Origin: Flavobacteriales bacterium UBA1937
GTDB lineage: Bacteria > Bacteroidota > Bacteroidia > Flavobacteriales > Weeksellaceae
NCBI GenBank assembly: GCA_002337005.1
Contig: DDFD01000085.1
Location: 1-40,905, forward strand
DNA length: 40,905 bases
Reading direction: 5' to 3'
Shown: in pieces, positions 1 to 8,226 of the stretch
Layout: each line of letters begins with the position of its first letter
How positions within the stretch are numbered: the first letter of the stretch is position 1
Notes under the pieces: model-generated
What the model was told of the DNA's origin: nothing
The model's input: the letters and a program-made list of their open reading frames with translations, nothing else
Databases searched by the model: none
Program-made: the position numbers and the translations under genes

Positions 1-28
1 AAACATTAATTTTCAAAATAATATAATT

Positions 29-64
29 AATCCTTCTTGGCTTCTTGCTTGGAAGGATTTTTTT
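29..64 (+). terminator. Intrinsic terminator of a gene upstream of the window
   Basis: An 8-bp stem (29-36 pairing with 52-59) encloses a pyrimidine-rich loop and is followed by a T run. It lies before the first gene on the plus strand, so it probably ends a transcript that starts left of the window. Confidence 0.6.
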
Positions 65-121
65 AATTGAAAAATTGTAACATTTTTTTTACTTTTATAC
101 TAACTCCACAGAAACAAGAAA

Positions 122-622
122 ATGGTACATCTGCAACAAGAATTTTTAGAAAAAATTGAGAATCATAAAGGAATGATTTTCAAAATTTCTAAAATGTATG
201 TAGATAATCATGATGATAGGGAAGACCTCTACCAAGAAATTGTATTTCAGTTGTGGAAGTCTTACCAAAAATTTGAAGGAAAAAGTCAGTTTTCTACCTG
301 GTTGTATAGAGTGAGTCTAAATACAGCACTTACTTTTCTTAAAACCGAAAAAAGAAAACCAGACAAAGCTTTTTTACACGAAAACCTAGAACTAGCTGAA
401 GAAGAAACTCAGCAAAAAGAAATACAAATAGATTTTCTTTACAAAGCAGTACAAGAACTCAATCCCATAGAAAAAGCACTGATTTTTCTCTTTTTAGAAG
501 GGCAAAGCCACAAAGAAATTTCAGAAAATTTGGGTATTTCAGAAGTAAATGCAAGAGTAAAACTCAATAGAACCAAAGAAAAATTACAACAAATCATAAA
601 AAAATACGGTTATGAATTTTGA
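122..622 (+). CDS. ECF-type RNA polymerase sigma factor
   Basis: This 166-residue protein has the two-domain layout of extracytoplasmic-function sigma-70 factors, which direct RNA polymerase to a small set of stress or surface genes. Region 2 spans about residues 15-75, with the acidic helix DDREDLYQEI and the promoter-melting segment FSTWLYRVSLNTAL. Region 4 spans about 110-160, with a helix-turn-helix around SHKEISENLGISEVNARVKL. The length is usual for the family. The next gene overlaps its last 11 bases, so the two are translationally coupled; that partner is a membrane protein, a common arrangement for sigma/anti-sigma pairs. The start at 122 is the first ATG of the frame. The genes it controls cannot be told from the sequence. 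Confidence 0.93.
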   Translation: MVHLQQEFLEKIENHKGMIFKISKMYVDNHDDREDLYQEIVFQLWKSYQKFEGKSQFSTWLYRVSLNTALTFLKTEKRKPDKAFLHENLELAEEETQQKEIQIDFLYKAVQELNPIEKALIFLFLEGQSHKEISENLGISEVNARVKLNRTKEKLQQIIKKYGYEF

Positions 623-1433
623 TGAATTACAACAAAAATGGCAAAACGAAGAAGTTTCTGCACCAGAAATTTCTCTAGACCATCAGCATAAAATAAATCA
701 CCCATTAGATAAAATAAGAAGAAATATGAAAATGGAATTTTGGTATTCCATCGTAAGTTATGTAGTACTTATTGCGTTGTTTTTTCCATATATTATTCAT
801 AATGAAGACCGCTTTATGATTATTTTTCTTATGCTATTGGGAATAGGGATTACGGCTTACTATTTTGCTAAATTTTTTAAATTATATAAGATAATTACAA
901 AAGTTAATTTAACAACTAATTACCATCTGCTAAACCTTAGAAGTGAATTGGTAATTCATAAAGAGCTTTACAAGTCTTATTATATAGCTTTTATTCCTAT
1001 ATTAGTATGTGTTCTATTGGTTTCTACTCATTTTACTTTAAGAAATCAGACACAAATTTTAATTTTTTCTTTCAGCTTCTTTTTTACTTGTTTTTTCTTG
1101 TACATTATAGGAAAAGTATGGCTAAAAGAATTGTACGGAAAATATATCAATGAAATTTCTTCTCTTATCCAAAATTTAAACGAAGATGATACTTTTGATG
1201 TGGATAGAAAAACACTTAATATAGATTATAATTTTAAAAATCCATTGTATTTCAAATCCAAAGTGTTTTTTGAAAAAAGATTCGGTGACAAAGGTTTGCA
1301 GATTAACTTTTTAGTATGGATGGTTATTTCGTTTATTATTCTATTTATTTTGTCTGGTTTGATAGGATTTGTTGTAGGATATTTTGGAGCGAGATATAAT
1401 ATATTAGATGCCAAGGAGCTATTTGGAAAATAA
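612..1433 (+). CDS. Multi-pass membrane protein coupled to the sigma factor
   Basis: The 273-residue product has a soluble acidic N-terminal stretch of about 40 residues, then about five hydrophobic segments (near residues 44-62, 69-88, 124-142, 149-168 and 234-258). No enzymatic motif was recognised. It overlaps the ECF sigma gene by 11 bases. From position and topology it could be the cognate anti-sigma factor holding the sigma factor at the inner membrane, with the short N-terminal region as the cytoplasmic contact. That role is inferred from context: the classical anti-sigma zinc motif (HxxxCxxC) is absent. Similar Bacteroidota proteins usually carry uninformative names. Confidence 0.8.
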   Translation: MNFDELQQKWQNEEVSAPEISLDHQHKINHPLDKIRRNMKMEFWYSIVSYVVLIALFFPYIIHNEDRFMIIFLMLLGIGITAYYFAKFFKLYKIITKVNLTTNYHLLNLRSELVIHKELYKSYYIAFIPILVCVLLVSTHFTLRNQTQILIFSFSFFFTCFFLYIIGKVWLKELYGKYINEISSLIQNLNEDDTFDVDRKTLNIDYNFKNPLYFKSKVFFEKRFGDKGLQINFLVWMVISFIILFILSGLIGFVVGYFGARYNILDAKELFGK

Positions 1434-1484
1434 TAAAATCAATTAAATTTTTTAATTTAAAATAAATACATATTCTAAATAAAC

Positions 1485-1973
1485 ATGAGAACTCTTATTG
1501 CTAAATCTATTGATTACAGAAGTTTTGAACTTTTTGATGAAAGCGAAACTTCCTTAGGGAAAATTATTTATCCGAAATGGTACTCTACCAATGCAGAAAT
1601 TCACATCAATCCTAAAATCTATAAAATTGAATCTAAAGGTTTTTGGACCACCTCTCTAGAAATTTTTGAATACGAAAAGATTGTAATGAAATTTAAAATG
1701 AGTTGGACTGGTAATATTGTTTTGATTGATTTTACCAATGGTGAAAGACATTTTCAAATAAATAAAGAAAAATGGTACAATGATGTTTTTGAAATGAAAA
1801 ACGAAGCAGAAAAGACAATTCTTAAAATCAAAAGAATTTTTAAATGGAAAGATTTTAAATATTATTATGAAATTGTAATAGATGATGAAAGCCTATTGCC
1901 CATTACCATCTTGGGAATATTGCACGTGGTCAATTATTTCAATTCTAGCTCAGATGCAGCAGCATATTCTTAA
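1485..1973 (+). CDS. Hypothetical protein, 162 aa
   Basis: The product is not recognised. It is rich in aromatic residues and predicted beta-strands (WTTSLEIFEYE, MKFKMSWTGNIVLIDF) and ends in a hydrophobic helix (about 135-152) and a small-residue tail. The beta-rich body followed by one C-terminal hydrophobic helix resembles tubby-like or scramblase-like single-domain proteins (LURP-one class), but that is only a shape similarity. It starts 51 bases after the membrane protein gene and ends just before a clear terminator, so it may share the sigma-factor transcript. Confidence 0.75.
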   Translation: MRTLIAKSIDYRSFELFDESETSLGKIIYPKWYSTNAEIHINPKIYKIESKGFWTTSLEIFEYEKIVMKFKMSWTGNIVLIDFTNGERHFQINKEKWYNDVFEMKNEAEKTILKIKRIFKWKDFKYYYEIVIDDESLLPITILGILHVVNYFNSSSDAAAYS

Positions 1974-1977
1974 ACAA

Positions 1978-2010
1978 AAACTCCCGAAATTATCGGGAGT
2001 TTGTTTTATG
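1978..2010 (+). terminator. Intrinsic terminator after the 162-aa hypothetical gene
   Basis: A 10-bp perfect stem (1978-1987 with 1993-2002) has a 5-base loop and a T-rich tail, directly after the stop codon at 1971-1973. Confidence 0.85.
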
Positions 2011-2020
2011 TATTTAGGTA

Positions 2021-2080
2021 ACCACCCCGTCTTCAAAAATTATAAATTTTTGAATCCACCCCTCCAAAGGAGGGGAATTT
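2021..2080. repeat. Two-hairpin intergenic element (REP-like)
   Basis: Two stem-loops lie in tandem between convergent genes: an AT-rich one (2032-2040 with 2046-2054) and a GC-rich one with 7-bp arms CCCCTCC/GGAGGGG (2059-2065 with 2069-2075) and loop AAA. The first is preceded by ACCACCCCGTC and the second by CCA. The layout recalls REP-type intergenic repeats I associate with flavobacterial genomes; that is from memory. The GC-rich hairpin followed by AATTTTA may also stop transcription from the left. It is the only such pair I noticed in the window. Confidence 0.55.
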
Positions 2081-4296
2081 TATAGAGCATCTACAATGGC
2101 ATTGAGCGTAGCAGAAGGTCTCATTGCGGCATAAGTTTTTGCTTCATCTGGTCTGTAATAACCATCAATGTTTTGAGCAGTTCCTTGTGCACCAATTAAT
2201 TCTTCATTAATTTTTGTTTCGTTTTCTAGCATAGCACTTGCAACAGGCGCGAACTGAGCAGCCAATTCTGCATCAGCAGTTTGATTAGCCAGAGCTTCTG
2301 CCCAATACATTGCCAAGTAAAAATGAGAACCTCTGTTATCTATACCACCAACTTTTCTGGCAGGAGATTTGTCTGTTGCCAAGAATTTAGCATTAGCTTC
2401 ATCTAAGGCATCAGCTAGAACTTGCGCCTTTTTATTATCTTGTGTTTGAGCCAAATGTTCTAAAGAAGCTTGAAGTGCTAAAAACTCTCCTAAAGAATCC
2501 CATCTTAAATAGCCTTCTTCTAAAAATTGTTCGATGTGTTTTGGTGCAGAACCACCAGCACCAGTTTCGAAAAGACCACCACCATTCATCAATGGAACAA
2601 TAGAAAGCATTTTAGCAGAAGTTCCTAATTCTAAAATAGGGAAAAGGTCTGTAAGATAATCTCTCAAAACATTTCCAGATACAGAAATGGTATCTTTGCC
2701 TTCTCTAGCTCTTTTTAATGTTTCGGTCATAGCATCTTTTACATCTAGAATTCTGATATCTAGACCTGTAGTATCGTAATCTTTAAGATATTTTTCTACT
2801 TTTTTAATGATTTCAGCATCGTGAGCTCTTCCTTTATCTAACCAAAAAATAGCAGGTGTATCTGATAATCTTGCTCTATTTACCGCTAATTTTACCCAAT
2901 CTTGAATAGGAGCATCTTTGGTCTGACACATTCTGAAAATATCACCACTTTCTACTTTTTGAGAAAGAAGAACGTTTCCGTTTTCGTCTTCTACTGTTAC
3001 TTCTCCTTCTCCAGAAATCTGGAATGTTTTGTCATGAGAACCATATTCTTCAGCTTTTTGAGCCATCAAACCTACATTCGGAACAGAGCCCATCGTAGTA
3101 GGATCTAATTTTCCGTGGGCTTTCATATCATCAATACATGCTTGATAAAAACCTGCATAAGAACGGTCTGGGATTATACAAACAGTATCTTCTTCTTTCC
3201 CTTCTTTATTCCACATTTTACCGCCTCCTCTTATTAATGCAGCCATAGAAGCATCTACAATAATGTCACTTGGAACGTGGAAGTTGGTAATTCCTTTGTC
3301 AGAATTCACCATTGCCACTCTTGGTCCGTTTTCCAATGCTTTTTCTAAGTCTGCTTTAATTTCTGCTTCCTGAGGAATACCAGCAATTTTATCATATAAA
3401 TTAGCCAAACCATTGTTTGGATTAATATCTAAAGATTTAAAAGTCTCTGCATATTTTTCAAAAACTTCACTGAAAAAAGTTTCTACAATTGCCCCAAAAA
3501 TAATAGGGTCAGAAACCTTCATCATAGTTGCTTTTAAGTGAGCAGATAACAATACATTTCTATTTTTAGCTTCAGCAATCGCTTCTTTAACGAATGATTT
3601 CAAAGCATTCAAATTCATTACCGAAGAATCAATTACTTCACCTGCTTTTAATGGAGCAAAATCTTTTAATAATTTCTTAGAACCATCATTTCCTTTGAAA
3701 ACAATTTTATATTTCGTAGCGTTTTCTACTGTAGTAGAAGTTTCTGTTCCGTAGAAATCTCCACTGTTCATATGTGCTACATCTGTTTTGCTATCTTTAG
3801 CCCAATCTCCCATTCTGTGCGGATTGGTTTTAGCATAATTTTTAACCGCTTTAGGAGCACGTCTGTCTGAATTTCCTTCTCTTAATACTGGATTTACGGC
3901 ACTTCCTAGAACCTTAGCATATTTAGCTTTGATGGCAGTTTCTTCATCATTTTTAGGTTCAGCAGGATAGTTAGGAACCGCATAACCTTTGGCTTGTAAT
4001 TCTGCAATGGCAGCTTCTAATTGTGGTGCAGAAGCAGAGATATTAGGCAGTTTTATAATATTAGCATCTGGTTGGGTAGCTAATTGCCCCAATTCTGCAA
4101 GTGCATCAGCTATCTTTTGGTCATCCTTTAAAAATTCTGGAAAATTAGCTAGAATTCTTCCAGAAAGAGAGATGTCAGGAACAGCAATTTCTATATCTGC
4201 TGATTTTGTAAATGCCTTTACAATTGGCAAAAAAGAATGGGTAGCAAGCATAGGAGCTTCATCCGTAAGAGTGTAGTAGATTTTAGATACAGACAT
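2080..4296 (-). CDS. icd: NADP-dependent isocitrate dehydrogenase, monomeric type
   Basis: This enzyme oxidatively decarboxylates isocitrate to 2-oxoglutarate with NADP+ in the TCA cycle, in the cytoplasm. The 738-residue length fits the monomeric IDH-II family (about 740), unlike the roughly 400-residue dimeric enzyme. Substrate-binding residues of the family can be placed: Ser132 and Asn135 (GSAVNP), Arg139 and Arg145 (REGNSDRR), Lys255 (SAHLK), Tyr418, and metal ligands Asp348, Asp546 and Asp550 (GNVLRDYLTD), with Arg545 beside them. The last four sit two residues below the numbering I recall for the Azotobacter/Corynebacterium enzymes. The gene is monocistronic and divergent from tpx, with a promoter core in the 143-base gap. 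Confidence is high. Confidence 0.97.
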   Translation of the reverse strand: MSVSKIYYTLTDEAPMLATHSFLPIVKAFTKSADIEIAVPDISLSGRILANFPEFLKDDQKIADALAELGQLATQPDANIIKLPNISASAPQLEAAIAELQAKGYAVPNYPAEPKNDEETAIKAKYAKVLGSAVNPVLREGNSDRRAPKAVKNYAKTNPHRMGDWAKDSKTDVAHMNSGDFYGTETSTTVENATKYKIVFKGNDGSKKLLKDFAPLKAGEVIDSSVMNLNALKSFVKEAIAEAKNRNVLLSAHLKATMMKVSDPIIFGAIVETFFSEVFEKYAETFKSLDINPNNGLANLYDKIAGIPQEAEIKADLEKALENGPRVAMVNSDKGITNFHVPSDIIVDASMAALIRGGGKMWNKEGKEEDTVCIIPDRSYAGFYQACIDDMKAHGKLDPTTMGSVPNVGLMAQKAEEYGSHDKTFQISGEGEVTVEDENGNVLLSQKVESGDIFRMCQTKDAPIQDWVKLAVNRARLSDTPAIFWLDKGRAHDAEIIKKVEKYLKDYDTTGLDIRILDVKDAMTETLKRAREGKDTISVSGNVLRDYLTDLFPILELGTSAKMLSIVPLMNGGGLFETGAGGSAPKHIEQFLEEGYLRWDSLGEFLALQASLEHLAQTQDNKKAQVLADALDEANAKFLATDKSPARKVGGIDNRGSHFYLAMYWAEALANQTADAELAAQFAPVASAMLENETKINEELIGAQGTAQNIDGYYRPDEAKTYAAMRPSATLNAIVDAL

Positions 4297-4337
4297 TTAT
4301 TTTTCGTTTTTTTATTTGTTAAAAATTAAGAAGTTAG

Positions 4338-4345
4338 CAAATTTA
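4338..4345 (-). promoter_or_regulatory. Promoter -7 core for isocitrate dehydrogenase
   Basis: Read on the minus strand this is TAAATTTG, a full match to the Bacteroidota TAnnTTTG core, about 40 bases before the start codon at 4296. A TTG lies about 24 bases further upstream, a little farther than usual, so only the -7 core is well supported. Confidence 0.5.
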
Positions 4346-4413
4346 CGGTTTTTATAGAAAATATGAAAACAACCAATTTATAAATACTGTTAATTATTTT
4401 AAATAAAAAAATC

Positions 4414-4421
4414 TATCTTTG
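4414..4421 (+). promoter_or_regulatory. Promoter -7 core for tpx
   Basis: TATCTTTG matches TAnnTTTG exactly and lies 18 bases before the ATG at 4440. It covers the TTG at 4419 that would begin a longer reading frame, which argues against using that TTG as a start. Confidence 0.6.
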
Positions 4422-4439
4422 ACTAGAAAATTATATAAT

Positions 4440-4937
4440 ATGGCAAACATTACATTACAAGGAAATGAAATTCATACTACGGGTAATTTACCAGAAGTGG
4501 GTACAGTAGCACAAGGTTTTACACTAGTAGCAGAAGATTTATCAGAAAAATCTCTTTCTGATTTCGCAGGAAAAAAAGTAGTTCTTAATATTTTCCCAAG
4601 TATAGATACTGGTATTTGTGCAGCTTCTGCTAGGCATTTTAATGAAGATGCTAGCTCTTTAGAAAACACAGTGGTGATTAATATTTCTAAAGATTTACCT
4701 TTCGCTTTGGGTAGATTTTGCGCTGCAGAAGGTCTTAAAAATGTAATTAATTTATCTGATTACAGAAGTAATTTCGGAGAAACTTATGGTTTAACAATTA
4801 CAGATTCTCCACTTAAAGGGTTGTTAAGCAGAGCTGTAGTAGTTCTAGACGAAAACGGAGTAGTGAAATATACAGAACAAGTACCAGAAATAGCTCAAGA
4901 GCCAGATTATAGCGCAGCTTTAGAAGCCGTAAAATAA
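4440..4937 (+). CDS. tpx: Thiol peroxidase Tpx (2-Cys peroxiredoxin)
   Basis: Tpx reduces hydrogen peroxide and alkyl hydroperoxides using thioredoxin. The 165-residue product has the family signature: peroxidatic Cys60 in SIDTGICAASARHFN and resolving Cys94 in DLPFALGRFCAAEGL, the 34-residue spacing seen in E. coli Tpx. The peroxiredoxin fold starts near residue 20 (PEVGTVAQGFTL). The open frame extends to a TTG at 4419, but that codon is part of the promoter core, and the ATG at 4440 gives the usual N-terminus MANITLQG and length. The gene is monocistronic, followed by its own terminator. Confidence 0.97.
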   Translation: MANITLQGNEIHTTGNLPEVGTVAQGFTLVAEDLSEKSLSDFAGKKVVLNIFPSIDTGICAASARHFNEDASSLENTVVINISKDLPFALGRFCAAEGLKNVINLSDYRSNFGETYGLTITDSPLKGLLSRAVVVLDENGVVKYTEQVPEIAQEPDYSAALEAVK

Positions 4938-4968
4938 TTTCAGCAGCTTAAAATTTGAATGATATTAT

Positions 4969-4997
4969 AACCTTTTCAGAAATGAAAAGGTTTTTTT
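4969..4997 (+). terminator. Terminator after tpx
   Basis: A 9-bp perfect stem AACCTTTTC/GAAAAGGTT (4969-4977 with 4984-4992) has a 6-base loop and a run of T, about 30 bases after the tpx stop codon. Confidence 0.85.
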
Positions 4998-5039
4998 ATT
5001 TGCTAAAAATGTTTATCTTGGTTTAAATTTAAGAATAGA

Positions 5040-5615
5040 ATGCAAGATATTTTTAAGGAAGTATATCAACATTTTTTGTTGAGTGAAGCAGATATAGAAA
5101 ACATCAAGTCATGTCACGAAAAAGTCTCTTTCAAAAAAGGTGAATTTCTATTAAAAGAAGACGAAATTGCTGATGAATATTATCTTTTGGAGAAAGGTTT
5201 GGTGCGAGCTTTTGTACTTGATTTTGACAATAATGAGATTACTACAGAGTTTTTTTGTGAAAATGAAATCGTGATTGTTCCGTCCTCACTTTTCCAAAGA
5301 ATGGCAAGCAAAGAAAATCTGCAAACGCTTACAGATTGTACACTTTGGAAAATTGATTTCGGAAAATTTCAAGAATTATTTCATAGCATTGAAGGAATGA
5401 GAGAATGGGGGAGAGCGTGGTTTACATTTCAACTTTTTACGATGAAACAAAGGTCTCTAGAAATGATTACCGAAACTGCCAAAAACAGATATTTAAAACT
5501 AATGAAAGATAAACCCGAAATTCTATTAAATGCTCCGCTAAAGCAGATTGCCACATTTCTTGGGATTACAGATACATCGCTCAGCAGAATAAGAAAAGAA
5601 ATTATGCACAATTAA
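5040..5615 (+). CDS. Crp/Fnr family transcriptional regulator
   Basis: The 191-residue protein has an N-terminal cyclic-nucleotide-binding-type beta-barrel (about residues 20-115, with FKKGEFLLKEDEIADEYYLL and EKGLVRAF) and a C-terminal helix-turn-helix (about 163-188, LKQIATFLGITDTSLSRIRK). The barrel lacks the GE-Px5-RxA phosphate-binding pattern of true cAMP receptors, so a cAMP ligand is not indicated. Such short Bacteroidota members often sit beside small stress operons. Here the six-gene run that follows begins 58 bases downstream behind its own promoter, so local control of that run is plausible but inferred. Confidence 0.9.
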   Translation: MQDIFKEVYQHFLLSEADIENIKSCHEKVSFKKGEFLLKEDEIADEYYLLEKGLVRAFVLDFDNNEITTEFFCENEIVIVPSSLFQRMASKENLQTLTDCTLWKIDFGKFQELFHSIEGMREWGRAWFTFQLFTMKQRSLEMITETAKNRYLKLMKDKPEILLNAPLKQIATFLGITDTSLSRIRKEIMHN

Positions 5616-5634
5616 TTTCTTGTCTTATGGCAAG

Positions 5635-5663
5635 TTGGTTTTGATTGGGATGAATTATTTTTG
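5635..5663 (+). promoter_or_regulatory. Promoter of the SRPBCC-VOC-DoxX-hydrolase run
   Basis: TTG at 5635-5637 and TATTTTTG at 5656-5663 are separated by 18 bases, matching the -33/-7 Bacteroidota consensus. The start codon at 5674 is only 10 bases after the core, so the transcript would have almost no leader. Confidence 0.65.
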
Positions 5664-5673
5664 AATAAAAAAG

Positions 5674-6120
5674 ATGGAAAACAGAAATTTTAGCATCACA
5701 TTTTTAGTAGATCAGCGTCCGGCCGAAGTTTTTGATGCAATATTGAATGTGAGAAATTGGTGGTCAGAAAGTTTAGAAGGAAATTCAGAAAAACTAAATG
5801 ATGAGTTTATCTATAGACATAAAGATATTCATTATTCTAAGCATCAATTAATAGACGTAGAAAAAGACCGAAAAGTAGTTTGGCTTACCATAGATAGTAA
5901 ATTAACTTTTGTACAAAAACAAAACGAATGGAATGACACAAAAGTTATTTTTGAAATTTCTAAAAAAGATGATAAAACGGAATTAAAAATAACTCACGAT
6001 GGTTTAACTCCTGATTTTGAATGCTTTGATGGTTGTTCCATAGGTTGGACACATTATTTGCAAAACAGTTTGCTTCCTCTTATTATCTATGGAAAAGGAA
6101 TGCCTGATAAACTAGAATAA
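5674..6120 (+). CDS. SRPBCC/AHSA1-like domain protein
   Basis: The 148-residue protein fits the START-like SRPBCC fold, a hydrophobic ligand-binding cup. The N-terminal strand SITFLVDQRPAEVFDAI, then NVRNWWSESLEG, and the C-terminal helix GWTHYLQNSLLPLIIYGKG are the typical AHSA1 pattern. No catalytic residues can be named, and the ligand is unknown. It is the first gene of a six-gene plus-strand run and has its own promoter. A second SRPBCC protein closes the run at 8227-8640. Confidence 0.85.
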   Translation: MENRNFSITFLVDQRPAEVFDAILNVRNWWSESLEGNSEKLNDEFIYRHKDIHYSKHQLIDVEKDRKVVWLTIDSKLTFVQKQNEWNDTKVIFEISKKDDKTELKITHDGLTPDFECFDGCSIGWTHYLQNSLLPLIIYGKGMPDKLE

Positions 6121-6166
6121 GTGAGTCTGTTTTTTTATATATTAGAACAATTAAAAACATAAAATT

Positions 6167-6559
6167 ATGGAAGATTACAAAAAAATGAATCCCGTAGCGT
6201 GGTTCGAAATTTATGTGAATGATATGCCCAGAGCAAAAAAATTCTACGAAGAAGTTTTTCAGATGGAAATGTTCCCCATGCCAAATCCTACAACAGATGA
6301 ACTAGAAATGGTGGTTTTTCCTTACGAAATGGGCAGTAAAGATACCGCAGGTTCTTTAGTTAAAATGACAGGTATAGAAGCAGGAGCTAATAGTACCATT
6401 ATCTATTTTGCTAGTGAAGATTGCACTACCGAAGAAAACAGAGTAGAAGCAGCTGGTGGTAAAATTTTTAGACCCAAAATGTCTATTGGTGAGCATGGTT
6501 TTATTACCCTGTTTTTGGATTCTGAAGGAAATATGATAGGTTTACATTCAATAAAATAA
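6167..6559 (+). CDS. VOC family (glyoxalase/bleomycin-resistance fold) protein
   Basis: The 130-residue protein has two paired beta-alpha-beta-beta-beta modules of the vicinal oxygen chelate fold. The first begins at PVAWFEIYVNDMPRAKKFYE and the second near STIIYFASEDCTTEENRVEAAGG, ending in FLDSEGNMIGLHS. Family members bind metals or small toxic molecules (glyoxalases, dioxygenases, resistance proteins). The metal ligands are not obvious, so activity cannot be assigned. It sits 7 bases before the DoxX-like gene and is surely co-transcribed. Confidence 0.9.
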   Translation: MEDYKKMNPVAWFEIYVNDMPRAKKFYEEVFQMEMFPMPNPTTDELEMVVFPYEMGSKDTAGSLVKMTGIEAGANSTIIYFASEDCTTEENRVEAAGGKIFRPKMSIGEHGFITLFLDSEGNMIGLHSIK

Positions 6560-6566
6560 GGAATAA

Positions 6567-6941
6567 ATGATGAAAATTTTTAAAACAGTTGTTTTTGTAT
6601 TATTTGGTTTAATGTTTATTAATGCTGGATTAGACAAGTTTTTACATTATATGCCAATGCCACCAATGGAAGGAGAAATGAAGAAAATTTTTGATGCCAT
6701 CATTACTTTAAAATGGGTGATGCCATTAGCTGGTTTTGTAGAATTAGTGGCAGGTATTTTAGTGTTATTCCCTAAAACCAGAACTTTAGGTGCATTAATG
6801 ATTTTTCCTGTTTTAATAGGGATTTTATGCCATAATGCTACCTTTATGCCAGAAGGTTTAGCGATTGCAGGGGTATTATTTTTAATCAATATTTGGATGA
6901 TTGCAGACAATTGGACTAAAATAAAATCTATTTTGAACTAA
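6567..6941 (+). CDS. DoxX-like four-helix membrane protein
   Basis: The 124-residue protein has four hydrophobic helices (about residues 4-22, 46-66, 72-92 and 98-116). The GLDKFLHY motif after the first helix and FVELVAGILVLFPKTRTLGA match small DoxX-like inner-membrane proteins. The family is linked to redox or sulfur stress but has no settled general activity. It lies between the VOC gene (7-base gap) and the hydrolase gene (3-base gap), the tightest part of the run. Two adjacent ATG codons (6567 and 6570) could each be the start. Confidence 0.85.
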   Translation: MMKIFKTVVFVLFGLMFINAGLDKFLHYMPMPPMEGEMKKIFDAIITLKWVMPLAGFVELVAGILVLFPKTRTLGALMIFPVLIGILCHNATFMPEGLAIAGVLFLINIWMIADNWTKIKSILN

Positions 6942-6944
6942 AAA

Positions 6945-7730
6945 ATGGATGCTTTGAAACAAAGCGGATATCAATCTGTAAACGGAATTAATCTCTATTA
7001 CGAAATTTATGGAGAAGGAAATCCTTTGGTTTTGATTCACGGAGGTGGTTCATCAGGTTTTTTTGATTTCGAAGAAGTGGTAAAAAGAATGTCTAATCAT
7101 TTCCAATTAATTTTAATAGATCTTCAGAATCACGGTAAATCTGACCATCGTGATATTCCTGAAACTTTCGAACAAGATGCCAAAGACGTTATTGCAGTTT
7201 TAGAAAATCTTGGGATACAAAAAGCGTCATTTTTTGGTTTTAGCAATGGTGCTACTACTTCGCTTAAAATTGCAGAATTATTTCCTCTGAAAGTAGAAAA
7301 ATTAGTTTTTGCTTCTGGAAATACAAAACGCAGTGGATTAATTGATGGATTTTTCGAGGGAATGCTAGCTTCTTCGGTAGATAATATGCCAGAATATCTC
7401 AAAATTAATTTCTTGAAATTAAATCCTGATCCATTAAAATTCTACAATATGTACGAAAAAGATAGTCAGAGAATGGTTCATTTCAGAGATTTCGGAGATG
7501 AGGTTTTAGAGAATATTAAAAGTCCAGTTTTTTTAATTGTTGGTGATAAGGATGTGGTAAAAACAGAACATTTTATAGAATTGAGTAAAAAAATACCAAA
7601 TAATCAACTGATGATTTTACCTGCTAACCACGGAAATTATATGATGAAAGAAGGAAACGGCAATCTAGATAGCCGTTTAATTGATTTTACAATATCAGAA
7701 ATTACTCATTTTCTTTTGAAAATAGATTAA
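6945..7730 (+). CDS. Alpha/beta-fold hydrolase
   Basis: The 261-residue protein is a single-domain alpha/beta hydrolase. The oxyanion motif HGGG is at 32-35, the nucleophile elbow GFSNG places Ser100, the acid is Asp201 or Asp203 in VGDKD, and the base is His229 in ANHGN. The lid region (about 125-185) is of ordinary length. The general activity is hydrolysis of an ester, lactone or similar bond in the cytoplasm; the substrate is unknown. It follows the DoxX-like gene by 3 bases and precedes a lipoprotein gene by 16 bases. Confidence 0.92.
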   Translation: MDALKQSGYQSVNGINLYYEIYGEGNPLVLIHGGGSSGFFDFEEVVKRMSNHFQLILIDLQNHGKSDHRDIPETFEQDAKDVIAVLENLGIQKASFFGFSNGATTSLKIAELFPLKVEKLVFASGNTKRSGLIDGFFEGMLASSVDNMPEYLKINFLKLNPDPLKFYNMYEKDSQRMVHFRDFGDEVLENIKSPVFLIVGDKDVVKTEHFIELSKKIPNNQLMILPANHGNYMMKEGNGNLDSRLIDFTISEITHFLLKID

Positions 7731-7746
7731 CCATTAAATTATTGTT

Positions 7747-8199
7747 ATGAAAAATAGTCTTTTATTTGCAATGGTTTTTACCATCTTTTCTTGCAAACAA
7801 AACGAAGAGAAGACCATAATTCCGGAAAATAATTTTGCTCAAAACGAAAAAATAGCCAAAGAACTTTTTGTGCATTTTAACAACCACGATTGGCGAAAAA
7901 TGGCAGATTTATACTCAGAAAAAGCAGAATTCAAAGAACCTGCTTCTGGAATGGTTGCGCACCAAAAATCAAAAGACATGATTATAAAAGAGTATTCTGA
8001 ATTACAAAATCAATTTCCAGATGTGCAAGATTCTGTGGTATCTGTTTATCCTTCGGGAGACAAAAATGTAATTGTAGAATTTGTTTCAAAAGGTACTCTT
8101 CCAAATCAATCAAAATTTGAACTCCCGATTTGCACTATTTTCACCATAGAAAATGGTAAAATCACAAAAGATTATACGTATTTTGATAATTCTAAATAA
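7747..8199 (+). CDS. Lipoprotein with NTF2/SnoaL-like domain
   Basis: The 150-residue protein starts with a lipoprotein signal peptide (lipobox IFSC, Cys at about 16). The rest matches the SnoaL/NTF2-like cone fold: IAKELFVHFNNHDWRKMADLY, then YSEKAEFKEPASG, and a terminal FTIENGKITKDYTYFD strand. Such domains bind or isomerise small molecules, but many have no known activity. It would be anchored at the outer or inner membrane facing the periplasm, unlike its mostly cytoplasmic neighbours. Confidence 0.85.
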   Translation: MKNSLLFAMVFTIFSCKQNEEKTIIPENNFAQNEKIAKELFVHFNNHDWRKMADLYSEKAEFKEPASGMVAHQKSKDMIIKEYSELQNQFPDVQDSVVSVYPSGDKNVIVEFVSKGTLPNQSKFELPICTIFTIENGKITKDYTYFDNSK

Positions 8200-8226
8200 C
8201 AATTAATTTAACTTTTAATTTTAAAA

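Noticed and set aside
1882..2085. Small plus-strand frame across a terminator and the REP-like element
   Set aside because: It runs through a clear hairpin terminator and repeat, and overlaps the real upstream gene.
2902..3108. Plus-strand small frame inside isocitrate dehydrogenase
   Set aside because: It is the complement of a strongly supported gene and shows no domain; similar shadow frames elsewhere were dropped for the same reason.
4419..4439. Longer Tpx start at TTG 4419
   Set aside because: It lies in the promoter core and adds residues not found in the family.
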